Of a stretch of DNA of 64,000 nucleotides, positions 44,529 to 52,642 are shown piece by piece. The stretch's first letter is position 1. Each line of letters opens with the position of its first letter. A model generated the notes under the pieces. The model was given only the letters and a program-made list of their open reading frames with translations, did no database searches and was not told the DNA's origin. Source of the stretch: an uncultured Clostridia bacterium (GTDB lineage: Bacteria; Bacillota; Clostridia; UMGS1810); NCBI GenBank assembly GCA_934454585.1, contig CAKSFP010000001.1, positions 135,299 through 199,298 of the forward strand, read 5' to 3'. The position numbers were made by a program, and so were the translations under genes.

Positions 44529-46331
44529 TTATATGGACGGATCGTCCGAACGCTTAAATTCATTTTTTTCAATCGGCAGTGTGATTATCACATCCGTGCC
44601 GAAATCGGGTACACTTTTTATCGATATTGTGCCTGAGTGTGCCTCGACGATCTCTTTGGCAATGGCAAGTCCGAGTCCTGTGCCGCCCATCTGTCGTGAA
44701 CGAGCCTTGTCCACCCGGTAGAATCGCTCAAAAATGTGTGTAAGTTCTTCTTCCGGTATACCTATTCCCGTGTCTTTCACCTTAACCACAATCGCATCAT
44801 ACATAAACATGGTGGAGACAAATATCTTGCCGCCGTCCGGAGTATATTTTATTGCATTTGTGATAACATTTGTAATCACCTGTTCCATCCTGTCCGAATT
44901 GCCGTAGTACGGCGGCAGAGTGTTTGTCGGTTCGTAGGTGATGGTCTGTTTTTTCTCCTCGGCATAGCGCTTCAGACGCGACACCACATCGGACACCAGT
45001 TCGCTCATGGAAAATGTGCTCATATTCATGTCACGGATGCCGTAGTCAAGCCGCGAGAGGAGGAGAAGATCTTTGACCAGCCGTGTCATTCTGTCCGTTT
45101 CGTTGTTTATGGTCTCAAGAAAACTTATCAGAGTCTCTGTTTCCATGTCGTTATCTCCGGCTATGTCAAGCAGAGTTTCGGTGTAGCTCTTTACCGTAGT
45201 GAGCGGTGTGCGAAGCTCGTGCGACACATTTGCCACAAACTCGCGGCGTGAGTTTTCCAGTCGTTCTTGCTCGGTTATATCCTGAATAACGGCTATGAGT
45301 CCGCTCAGTTTTTTGTTTGTCTTAAACGGTGCAAAGTATATGCTCAGTTTTGTGTCGCCGACGGTCATCTTTCTTTCCGTGCTCTCAAAATGTCCGAGAT
45401 ATGACACCTGGGCGATGCTTATGTCGAGATCTTCAAACATTCTCTCAAAGTTCGGGAAATCGCCCGTGCTCATGTTGAGCAAGCGTCTTGCCGTCGGGTT
45501 GATATGTATAATCGCTCCGCTTTTGTCAAAGGCAACTATACCGTCCGTCATATAGCGGAGTATGGTCTCAACCTTGTCTTTCTCACTCTGCATGGCACTC
45601 AGTGTGGTTTTCAGTTCGGACGCCATTTGGTTGAACGCTGTGGTAAGAGTGCCTATTTCGTCACTGCTTGTCACATCTATCCTTGACTCAAAGTCTCCCG
45701 ACGATATTCTCTTTGCTTTCTGCGTAAGCGATTCAATCGGAGCAAGAATGGTTTTTGACAAAAGGATTGAGAACAGCATGGAAATCAGCAGTCCAAGCAG
45801 CATCGACTGCATCATTATGCGGAATATGTTGCTGACTACGCTGTTTGTTTCCTCCTTGGTGTCGCGCACATAGACGATGTATTTTATGCTGCCGCCCTGT
45901 CCGAGCGGCACCGCATAGTCCATGTAGGGCGCGGCACTGTTTACCTCTTTGCCGCAGCGTCCGCTCATGGCTGTCATGATGTTGGTGCTCACATCGAGCG
46001 CACGCGCCAGCTCTTCGTTGGACGAATACGGCGGTATAGCCTTGCCGTTTGCCGCACTAAGCAGATAAAAATTGCGGAAAGAATCTATTCCCATCTGCCC
46101 GGAATATGCCGATACATTGTCAAATATCTTCTTCGGTGCGTCCTCGCCGCCGATATATGTCGACAGTTGAGCGGTGTATTCGTCACTGAATATCGCCGAC
46201 ATCAGATTGGAGAACTCTTTGTGATAATATGCGTCGGTGCTGTTCACGGTGAATGTACCCACAAGTATGATTATGGACAGACTCAGCAGTACGAACATCA
46301 GCGCTATTTTGAATCGTATACTTCTGAACAT
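44529..46331 (-). CDS. walK: WalK sensor histidine kinase
   Basis: The protein has 600 residues: membrane helix, extracytoplasmic sensor (about 30-170), second helix, HAMP (ESLTQKAKRISSGDFESRID), PAS (YMTDGIVAFDKSG), then H371 in NVSHELRTPL, the N box NVITNAIKYTPDG, KDTGIGIPEEEL and GGTGLGLAIAKE. It phosphorylates WalR to control cell-wall hydrolases. It starts 3 bases after walR. The YycH/YycI partners lie beyond a repeat-rich gap. Confidence 0.95.
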   Translation of the reverse strand: MFRSIRFKIALMFVLLSLSIIILVGTFTVNSTDAYYHKEFSNLMSAIFSDEYTAQLSTYIGGEDAPKKIFDNVSAYSGQMGIDSFRNFYLLSAANGKAIPPYSSNEELARALDVSTNIMTAMSGRCGKEVNSAAPYMDYAVPLGQGGSIKYIVYVRDTKEETNSVVSNIFRIMMQSMLLGLLISMLFSILLSKTILAPIESLTQKAKRISSGDFESRIDVTSSDEIGTLTTAFNQMASELKTTLSAMQSEKDKVETILRYMTDGIVAFDKSGAIIHINPTARRLLNMSTGDFPNFERMFEDLDISIAQVSYLGHFESTERKMTVGDTKLSIYFAPFKTNKKLSGLIAVIQDITEQERLENSRREFVANVSHELRTPLTTVKSYTETLLDIAGDNDMETETLISFLETINNETDRMTRLVKDLLLLSRLDYGIRDMNMSTFSMSELVSDVVSRLKRYAEEKKQTITYEPTNTLPPYYGNSDRMEQVITNVITNAIKYTPDGGKIFVSTMFMYDAIVVKVKDTGIGIPEEELTHIFERFYRVDKARSRQMGGTGLGLAIAKEIVEAHSGTISIKSVPDFGTDVIITLPIEKNEFKRSDDPSI

Positions 46332-46334
46332 AGG

Positions 46335-47036
46335 CTACGCTCCGAAATAATATCCGACGCCGCGTTTTGTCATAATGAACTTCGGTTCACTCGGATTATC
46401 CTCGATTTTTTCTCTCAGACGCCTTATTGTTACATCGACTGTGCGCACATCTCCGTAATACTCGTAGTCCCACACCTTGTTGAGCAATATCTCGCGAGTA
46501 AACACCTTGCCGCCGGATGTAGCGAGAAATTTGAGCAGATCAAACTCCCTTGATGTCAGGTCGACATGTTTTCCGCACTTTGTCACTTCATATTTTTCGG
46601 TGTCTATCTGCAAGTTGCCGAATTCGAGTATGCCCGTGTGTTCGGAGTTCCATGAGGAAAGTCCGCTTCGGCGCAGGTTGGCTTTGACTCTTGCCATGAG
46701 CTCCCTCAGGCTGAAAGGCTTGGTTATGTAGTCGTCTGCTCCCAGTTCGAGGCCGAGCACCTTGTCCACTTCCTCCTCGCGCGCGGTCAGCATGATTATC
46801 GGTACGGAGAGTGATTCACGCACTTGCTTGCATACGGAGAATCCGTCAAGCTTAGGCAGCATGACATCGAGCAATATAAGGTCGGGTTCCAGTTCGAATG
46901 CTTTCTTTACGGCGTCCTCGCCGTCAAACGCGGTTATAACGCGAAAACCGTTTTTCTGAAGATTAATTTTGAGTATATCGGATATTGATTTTTCATCCTC
47001 GACCACAAGGATGAGGTTTTCCATGTTGTCCGGCAT
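46335..47036 (-). CDS. walR: WalR response regulator
   Basis: The protein has 233 residues. The OmpR-type receiver has D57 (LILLDVMLPKLDG), then a winged helix with TSREFDLLKFLA and YGDVRTVDVTIRRLREKI. GGAGGTG precedes the ATG. It is the master regulator of wall metabolism and often essential. A good WalR box is found before the secreted gene at 43894. Confidence 0.96.
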   Translation of the reverse strand: MPDNMENLILVVEDEKSISDILKINLQKNGFRVITAFDGEDAVKKAFELEPDLILLDVMLPKLDGFSVCKQVRESLSVPIIMLTAREEEVDKVLGLELGADDYITKPFSLRELMARVKANLRRSGLSSWNSEHTGILEFGNLQIDTEKYEVTKCGKHVDLTSREFDLLKFLATSGGKVFTREILLNKVWDYEYYGDVRTVDVTIRRLREKIEDNPSEPKFIMTKRGVGYYFGA

Positions 47037-47069
47037 TGCCGCAACACCTCCAAATATTTATTCCATTAC

Positions 47070-47098
47070 ATTTTAACATATACAGAGCAAATTGTCAA
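47070..47098 (-). promoter_or_regulatory. Sigma-A promoter of walRK
   Basis: Reverse-strand TTGACA (47098-47093), 17 bases, TAAAAT (47075-47070). It is back to back with the promoter at 47137. Confidence 0.85.
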
Positions 47099-47136
47099 AA
47101 CAAACAAGATTATAGGAGCAAACTTTTAATAAACCC

Positions 47137-47165
47137 TTGCCATATATGACAAAATGTGATAAAAT
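47137..47165 (+). promoter_or_regulatory. Promoter of the CpXC protein gene
   Basis: TTGCCA (47137-47142), 17 bases, TAAAAT (47160-47165), divergent from the walR promoter. Confidence 0.75.
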
Positions 47166-47198
47166 AATCTGTAGTTAATTGATTTGGCAGGTGTTTTT

Positions 47199-47807
47199 GT
47201 GGCTGGGTATGAATATTCTTTTTCGGTTTTGTGCGAAAATTGCAAAGAAGAATTTTATCACCGCATGATGCTTTGCTCATCCGTAAATATGGATGCAGCA
47301 AGCGGCATGGTGAGCGACTTTCTGAATGACAGGCTGAATCTTGTCACCTGTCCTAACTGCGGAGCGAACTTTGTGTACGAGCGTCCTTTTGTGGCATTCG
47401 GGATCAAAAAGAAATATGCAATTCTTGCTGACGGTTCACTCGACGGCAAGTCAAAAATCCACGGAAGGGCGCGGCTTTATGAAATGTTTTCGCCTAAGAT
47501 GAGGTTTCGCCGTGTGGATTTTCTTTGCGAGGCGGCAGAGAAAGCGAGAATTTTTGAAGCCGGTCTTGACGACAGGGCTACGGATGTCCTGAAAAGAAAA
47601 GTCTTTGACGCATCTTTCTTTGCTGACAAGCGCGATGCTATGGTGCTCTTTAGGAGTGCCGATGATGACACGATCTTGTTCGAGTACAGGGATTATCTTG
47701 GCAATGTCATTGAGGAGCGCAGTGTTGCCATGAGTGAATACCTGCCGCCGGACGATGGGGACAACTGCATATCGGACGGATTGATCCTGTGGAAACGCAC
47801 GGATTGA
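47199..47807 (+). CDS. CpXC-domain protein
   Basis: The protein has 202 residues. GTG at 47199 lies 5 bases after GGCAGGTG. The CpXC zinc-binding pairs are CENCKEEF and CPNCGANF; these two half-sites probably bind one zinc. The C-terminal half is alpha/beta and unremarkable. The family is of unknown function. It diverges from walR. Confidence 0.8.
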   Translation: MAGYEYSFSVLCENCKEEFYHRMMLCSSVNMDAASGMVSDFLNDRLNLVTCPNCGANFVYERPFVAFGIKKKYAILADGSLDGKSKIHGRARLYEMFSPKMRFRRVDFLCEAAEKARIFEAGLDDRATDVLKRKVFDASFFADKRDAMVLFRSADDDTILFEYRDYLGNVIEERSVAMSEYLPPDDGDNCISDGLILWKRTD

Positions 47808-47865
47808 CATGTATCGGCAGATGTGCTTTGGTAATAAGTTTTGCTGAGAAATTACTCAGAGTCGA

Positions 47866-47934
47866 GGGGTGTATGTTGTGTATCTGTAAGATCCATAGCG
47901 AACGCGTGTCGAACAGATACACAACATACACTGC
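47866..47934. repeat. Palindrome element D
   Basis: A 19-bp perfect stem (47869-47887 with 47913-47931) encloses CCATAGCGAACGCGTG, related to the loops of A and B, and is followed by CGAGACGGTGCAC, identical to element B. The stem itself differs from the other copies. Confidence 0.88.
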
Positions 47935-48012
47935 GAGACGGTGCACTGTCTAAGATAAAAACGACTTGACATGAAATATAGGGAAATTGAAAAAACAAAT
48001 GGGAGAAAAGAA

Positions 48013-49218
48013 ATGAAAAGAATTAATATCCTTGTCGGACAATCGGGCGGACCGACTGCGGCAATAAACGCAACTCTTGCCGGAGTTATTGAGCGTGCTA
48101 TGCAAACAGAGAACATAGGCACTGTTTACGGTGCGCGCAACGGCATTAAGGGAATACTAAAAAAGGACCTTGTGAATCTGTCTGAGATATTTGCAGATTC
48201 ATCAAAGCTTGATCTGCTCAAACAGACTCCATCGGCTTATCTCGGTTCATGCAGATACCGTGTGGAGGGCAATGATGAAATCGGGCGAATTATCGGCATA
48301 TTCAAAGAATATAACATTGGCTGTTTTTTCTATATCGGCGGCAATGATTCCATGGACACGGTGCTCAAACTCTCACAGGCCGCAAAAGAGAACGGGATAA
48401 CTGTTATAGGCATACCTAAGACCATAGATAATGACCTTGCAGTCACGGACCATTGCCCGGGCTACGGCAGCAGTGCCAAGTACATTGCAACCGTTATGTC
48501 CGAAGTGACGAGAGATACACTTTGCTACGACATAGAGAGTGTGACGATAGTCGAGATAATGGGCAGAAACGCGGGTTGGCTGACTGCGGCGGCGGCTCTT
48601 GCCAGGGTGAACGGCGGCCTGGCGCCGCATCTGATATATCTGCCCGAGGTTGCGTTTGACACAGAGAAATTTGTCGCAGATGTCAGAAAAATGATAGACA
48701 CTCACAAAAATGTTGTGGTTGCTGTGTCCGAAGGAATAAAAGATAAGGACGGCAAATATATCTCATCATCCGATATACTTCACAAAGAGGATCTTTTCGG
48801 TCATTCCCAGCTCGGTGGAGTAGGCAAGAGTCTGGAAATGCTCATAAAGGACAGACTCAAAGTCAAGGTGCGCAGCATAGAACTTAACACTCCGCAGAGG
48901 TGTGCGGCGCACATTGCCTCGCTGACGGATATTGAGGAATCCGCAATGATAGGCAGGGCGGGGGTGGACGCAGCTCTCGGCGGTCACAGCGGTGAGATGA
49001 TGATATACAAGCGCGGCGGCGGTGACACATATTCTGTTGAGACAGGAACAACGGATATAGCATCTGCGGCAAACGAGGAAAAAAAGGTCCCAAAATCGTT
49101 CATAAGTGCCGAAGGAAACGATGTCACAGAGGAATTTATCACTTACGCACTGCCGCTTATTCAGGGTGAATGTTGCATTAAATATAAAAACGGTATCCCG
49201 CAGACCATGGTGCTTTAA
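48013..49218 (+). CDS. pfp: Pyrophosphate-dependent 6-phosphofructokinase
   Basis: The protein has 401 residues; ATG at 48013 follows GGGAGAAAAG. Motifs: ILVGQSGGPTAAINA, YIGGNDSMDT and PKTIDNDLAVTDHCPG. The Asp in GGND and the Lys in PKTIDND replace the Gly residues of ATP enzymes and are the marks of PPi use. It makes fructose 1,6-bisphosphate reversibly in glycolysis. It is monocistronic with its own terminator. Confidence 0.92.
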   Translation: MKRINILVGQSGGPTAAINATLAGVIERAMQTENIGTVYGARNGIKGILKKDLVNLSEIFADSSKLDLLKQTPSAYLGSCRYRVEGNDEIGRIIGIFKEYNIGCFFYIGGNDSMDTVLKLSQAAKENGITVIGIPKTIDNDLAVTDHCPGYGSSAKYIATVMSEVTRDTLCYDIESVTIVEIMGRNAGWLTAAAALARVNGGLAPHLIYLPEVAFDTEKFVADVRKMIDTHKNVVVAVSEGIKDKDGKYISSSDILHKEDLFGHSQLGGVGKSLEMLIKDRLKVKVRSIELNTPQRCAAHIASLTDIEESAMIGRAGVDAALGGHSGEMMIYKRGGGDTYSVETGTTDIASAANEEKKVPKSFISAEGNDVTEEFITYALPLIQGECCIKYKNGIPQTMVL

Positions 49219-49230
49219 CAGCAAAAATTA

Positions 49231-49264
49231 AATCAGGTTGCCCGAACGGCAACCTGATTTTTTA
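49231..49264. terminator. Bidirectional terminator between pfp and citrate synthase
   Basis: A 12-bp perfect stem (49231-49242 with 49248-49259), 5-base loop, T run on the forward side and T-rich sequence on the reverse side. The two genes converge here. Confidence 0.9.
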
Positions 49265-50614
49265 CTGTCGGTGATATATGTCAACATACTTTCTATCACG
49301 CTTTATAAGTGTTTTATACGCCGGGCGGATAATCTTGCCTCCGGAGATAATCTCCTCCATTCGGTGAGCACACCATCCCGCCGTCCTTGCAATGGCAAAG
49401 AGAGGTGTAAACAGATCATCGGGAATTTTCAGCATACGGTATACCAATCCCGAATAGAGATCCACATTTGCACACATGATTTTTTCCTTGCCCGTAACAT
49501 CTTTGTATACTTGCGGTGCAAGCCGCTCAATAGTTGAATATAGGTGATACATCTCCATTTCGCCCTTTTCGTCACACAGCATTTTCGCTTTCTTTTTAAG
49601 CAGCACTGCTCTCGGGTCGGACAGTGTATACACTGCATGACCCATTCCGTAGATAAGACCGGATTTGTCATACGCCTGTTTTTTAATGATTTTTACGAGA
49701 TAGTCATACACCTGGTTTTCGTTTGTCCAGTCGGACACGCTGTTTTGCAAATCATCTATCATACCGATAACGCGTGCGTTTGCACCGCCGTGCTTCGGTC
49801 CTTTGAGGGAGCAGATGGCACCGCCGATTGCGGAATATGTGTCAGTACCGGTGGACGAGAGCACTCTGCACGAGAATGTTGAGTTATTGCCGCCGCCGTG
49901 CTCCATGTGCAGCATAAGTGCAGTGTCGAGTATATGAGCATCCAGCGGTGTGAACTGCTTTGTCATATTCAGCATACGCAAAAGATTCTCCGCAGTGGAG
50001 AGCTCAGATTTGGGCTGATGGATTATAAGGCTCTTTTTGTCGAAATGATGCACCTTTGCGCTGTAGGCATACGCAGCAATCATTGGCATCTGCGCAAGCA
50101 GAGTGAGCGACTGTCTCATGACATTTTCTATATCCGTCGCGTCCGGGTTGTCATCATAAGAATAAAGAGTGAGTACGGAGCGCGCCATTTTGTTCATTAT
50201 ATTGCGGCTCGGTGCCTTCAGAATCATGTCCTCGACAAAATAATTCGGCAGCTCGCGACTCTCGGCAATGTACTCACAGAACATTTCGAGTTCATCCAGT
50301 GTCGGCAGTTTGCCGAAAAGCAAGAGATATGCAATCTCCTCAAAGCCGAACCTGCCGTTTATGCCGGGGTTTGCCGTCAGGTCGTTTATGTCGTAGCCGC
50401 GGTAGGACAGTTTGCCCGGTATCGGACTTTTTTCGTCCTCGCTCATAACATAGCCATGTACCTCGCACACCCTGGTTACCCCGGCAAGAACACCGGTGCC
50501 GTCGTGGTTTCTCAGTCCCCGTTTAAGACTGAGCGAATTATATGAGTCAAACGGAATGTCATAGCATTCGTACGCATCTTTGGCAAGTTCGTTAATTTTT
50601 TCTGTCAGATTCAT
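49262..50614 (-). CDS. gltA: Citrate synthase
   Basis: The protein has 450 residues of the citrate synthase fold. Active-site regions: MEHGGGNNSTF, GPKHGGANARVIGM, GLIYGMGHAVYTLSDPRA and AHRMEEIISGGKIIRPAY. An N-terminal extension with KLSYRGYDINDL matches clostridial forms. It condenses oxaloacetate and acetyl-CoA, probably for glutamate synthesis in an anaerobe. 2-Methylcitrate synthase is a less likely reading. Confidence 0.93.
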   Translation of the reverse strand: MNLTEKINELAKDAYECYDIPFDSYNSLSLKRGLRNHDGTGVLAGVTRVCEVHGYVMSEDEKSPIPGKLSYRGYDINDLTANPGINGRFGFEEIAYLLLFGKLPTLDELEMFCEYIAESRELPNYFVEDMILKAPSRNIMNKMARSVLTLYSYDDNPDATDIENVMRQSLTLLAQMPMIAAYAYSAKVHHFDKKSLIIHQPKSELSTAENLLRMLNMTKQFTPLDAHILDTALMLHMEHGGGNNSTFSCRVLSSTGTDTYSAIGGAICSLKGPKHGGANARVIGMIDDLQNSVSDWTNENQVYDYLVKIIKKQAYDKSGLIYGMGHAVYTLSDPRAVLLKKKAKMLCDEKGEMEMYHLYSTIERLAPQVYKDVTGKEKIMCANVDLYSGLVYRMLKIPDDLFTPLFAIARTAGWCAHRMEEIISGGKIIRPAYKTLIKRDRKYVDIYHRQ

Positions 50615-50637
50615 TGTAGCACCTCCGTATAATATGA

Positions 50638-50666
50638 ATTATATCACTTTTTGACTTGCAAATCAA
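50638..50666 (-). promoter_or_regulatory. Sigma-A promoter of citrate synthase
   Basis: Reverse-strand TTGATT (50666-50661), 17 bases, TATAAT (50643-50638). Confidence 0.75.
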
Positions 50667-50777
50667 TACTAAAATGTAATTTTTAATCAACACAGTCGAA
50701 AAATTGTTCTAAATGCACATATAACCGCATAATATTTGTTTTGAACAATAGATTTTGTGACAAGCAGGTACGAGAAT

Positions 50778-51698
50778 ATGAATTTTTTCAAAACCAAAAT
50801 TTCATTTTTTATAATAGCATCCATGCTATTGCCGATAATAATCGCATACATAATGCCGGACCGCGAAAAGCCGCAGCCGAACATTATAAATGTATACGAT
50901 TGTGACACCAACAAAATAATATCTATGGATGAGGAAGAGTACATCGTTGGTGTGGTCGCCGCTGAGATGCCGGCGGATTTTGAACCTGAGGCACTCAAGG
51001 CACAGTCTCTTGCCGCGCGAACATATCTAAAAAGCAAGGACGGTTGCAGTGCCCACCCGGGAGCAGACATTTGCACAAGCTTTGCGCACTGCCAGGCCTA
51101 TAAGAGCAAAGATAAGCTGAAAGAGCAGTGGGGGAGCGCATATGGAGAAAAACTAAAAAAAATATCCGATGCGGTCGTCGCCACGAGCGGCAAGATAATC
51201 ACATATGGCGGCGAACCCATATCTGCTGTGTTTCATTCCACAAGTTCGGGCAACACCGAAAATTCCGAGGATGTGTGGGAGAAATCCTTACCATATCTAA
51301 AAAGCGTCAGCAGTAATTTTGACTCGGAGAGTCCAAAATATGAATCACAAAAGCGTTATTCTTGGGATGAATTTCAAAAAATCATAAAATCTGCCGACAA
51401 CAAGGTGGATTTTGACCTCGGAATAGGCGATACGGAGACATCGCGCGGCGGTGCGATAAAGAAGATTGCCATAGGCGGAGTGGATTTTAAGGGAACAAAG
51501 ATAAGAGAGTTGTTTTCGCTCAACAGCGCAAATTTTTCTATAGACATAGTTGACAATGAGGTGATATTCACCGTACACGGTTACGGTCACGGCGTGGGTA
51601 TGAGCCAATACGGCGCAAACTTTATGGCTAAGTCGGGAAAAAAATTTGACGAGATAATCAAGCATTATTACACCGGAGTGAAAATAACAAATGAATAA
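50778..51698 (+). CDS. spoIID: Stage II sporulation protein D
   Basis: The protein has 306 residues. ATG at 50778 gives a short cytosolic start and one membrane helix; a GTG 21 bases earlier is in frame and possible. SpoIID motifs: EEYIVGVVAAEMPADFEPEA (catalytic glutamate), AQSLAARTYL, FHSTSSGNTENSEDVW and GYGHGVGMSQYGA. It is a lytic transglycosylase that thins septal wall during engulfment, with SpoIIP and SpoIIM, which are not in the window. It sits directly before a SpoIIQ-like gene. Confidence 0.93.
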   Translation: MNFFKTKISFFIIASMLLPIIIAYIMPDREKPQPNIINVYDCDTNKIISMDEEEYIVGVVAAEMPADFEPEALKAQSLAARTYLKSKDGCSAHPGADICTSFAHCQAYKSKDKLKEQWGSAYGEKLKKISDAVVATSGKIITYGGEPISAVFHSTSSGNTENSEDVWEKSLPYLKSVSSNFDSESPKYESQKRYSWDEFQKIIKSADNKVDFDLGIGDTETSRGGAIKKIAIGGVDFKGTKIRELFSLNSANFSIDIVDNEVIFTVHGYGHGVGMSQYGANFMAKSGKKFDEIIKHYYTGVKITNE

Positions 51699-51703
51699 TA
51701 TAT

Positions 51704-51745
51704 CCCCGTTTTGACAACAATAAGCACAGATGTCATATAACGGGG
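51704..51745 (+). promoter_or_regulatory. Inverted repeat covering the spoIIQ ribosome binding region
   Basis: CCCCGTT (51704-51710) pairs with AACGGGG (51739-51745), with an inner TGACA/TGTCA pair. The right arm contains the G run that serves as the ribosome binding site of the next gene, so a fold would hide it. Confidence 0.45.
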
Positions 51746-51754
51746 GTTGAAAAC

Positions 51755-52552
51755 ATGGAAAAAATGAACGGAAAATTAAAATTTAAGAAAGAACCGACAA
51801 AATTTCGTGACACCTTTTTGTTTGTACTGATATTTCTGCTTTGCGCAGCAACGGTGGTTACAATTCAGATAAAGTCAAAAAGAGATTCGAGCACCGCAGA
51901 TGCCGTTAGCGAGACGCAGAGTACGGAGCAGAACACAGACGATTCGTTTGCGATTGACGCACCATCCGCCGAGTCCGCCGAGACAAGTGCAGCTATGTCG
52001 GATAATAAAGTTTTTGAGAACGGCTCGGATCGTACTGCGCAGGAAAAGCAGAATGTGCAAACCGACAATGCTGCCGAAACCGCTGCAGCGATTACACCCG
52101 GGACAGAGACATTTGTTGCCGAAGTTCCTAAAACAATGAATTTTTCTGCGCCGTGTGACGGCAAGGTTACCAAAAAATTCTCCGACAGTGAGCTGATATA
52201 TTCCAAGACTATGGACGACTGGAGAATCCACCTCGGCGTGGACATAGATGCGCCTATAGGTGCAAAGATAACGGCTTGCGAGAACGGAATTGTCGAGGAG
52301 GTAAAAAATGACCCTGAGTACGGCAACACCGTTGTAATACGACACAACAACATTTTGACGAAATATTCCAACCTTGCATCAGAAAAATTGCCGACAGTCG
52401 GTGATAATATCGGCAAAGGCGATGTAATCGGAGTTGTGGGGGACAGTGCGTCATCTGAAATTCTGGATGAATCGCATATTCATTTTGCAATGTGCGAGGA
52501 TAATATTTACATCGATCCGAACAAATATATCAAATTTGAACTTACAGAGTAA
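51755..52552 (+). CDS. spoIIQ: SpoIIQ-like LytM (M23) domain protein
   Basis: The protein has 265 residues: membrane helix about 22-42, low-complexity Ser/Glu/Ala linker (about 50-125), then a LytM domain. Zinc ligands are kept: HLGVD and HIHF. B. subtilis SpoIIQ lacks a full set while clostridial forms have one, so this copy may be a working endopeptidase. SpoIIQ in the forespore membrane pairs with SpoIIIAH across the engulfing septum. Its place after spoIID supports the call; a general M23 wall peptidase is the alternative. Confidence 0.82.
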   Translation: MEKMNGKLKFKKEPTKFRDTFLFVLIFLLCAATVVTIQIKSKRDSSTADAVSETQSTEQNTDDSFAIDAPSAESAETSAAMSDNKVFENGSDRTAQEKQNVQTDNAAETAAAITPGTETFVAEVPKTMNFSAPCDGKVTKKFSDSELIYSKTMDDWRIHLGVDIDAPIGAKITACENGIVEEVKNDPEYGNTVVIRHNNILTKYSNLASEKLPTVGDNIGKGDVIGVVGDSASSEILDESHIHFAMCEDNIYIDPNKYIKFELTE

Positions 52553-52591
52553 CCGTAATATATTTATGTAAACATAATATTTAGTTTTACA

Positions 52592-52634
52592 TTAACAAAA
52601 TCGCATCTCGAAGCTTGAGATGCGATTTTGTTAA
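52592..52634. terminator. Bidirectional terminator between spoIIQ and gpmI
   Basis: A stem of 16-18 bp around loop GAAGCTT (52610-52616): the core AAAATCGCATCTC pairs with GAGATGCGATTTT, and TTTTGTTAA occurs on both sides. The genes converge. Confidence 0.9.
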
Positions 52635-52642
52635 ATTATAAA

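Noticed and set aside
44065..47934. CRISPR array, suggested by several repeats in a short region
   Set aside because: The copies are long palindromes at irregular distances with diverging stems; there are no regular spacers and no cas genes in the window.
47971..48012. An upstream in-frame ATG that would lengthen the PPi-phosphofructokinase by 14 residues
   Set aside because: The added residues are Lys/Glu-rich and foreign to the family, and GGGAGAAAAG fits the ATG at 48013.
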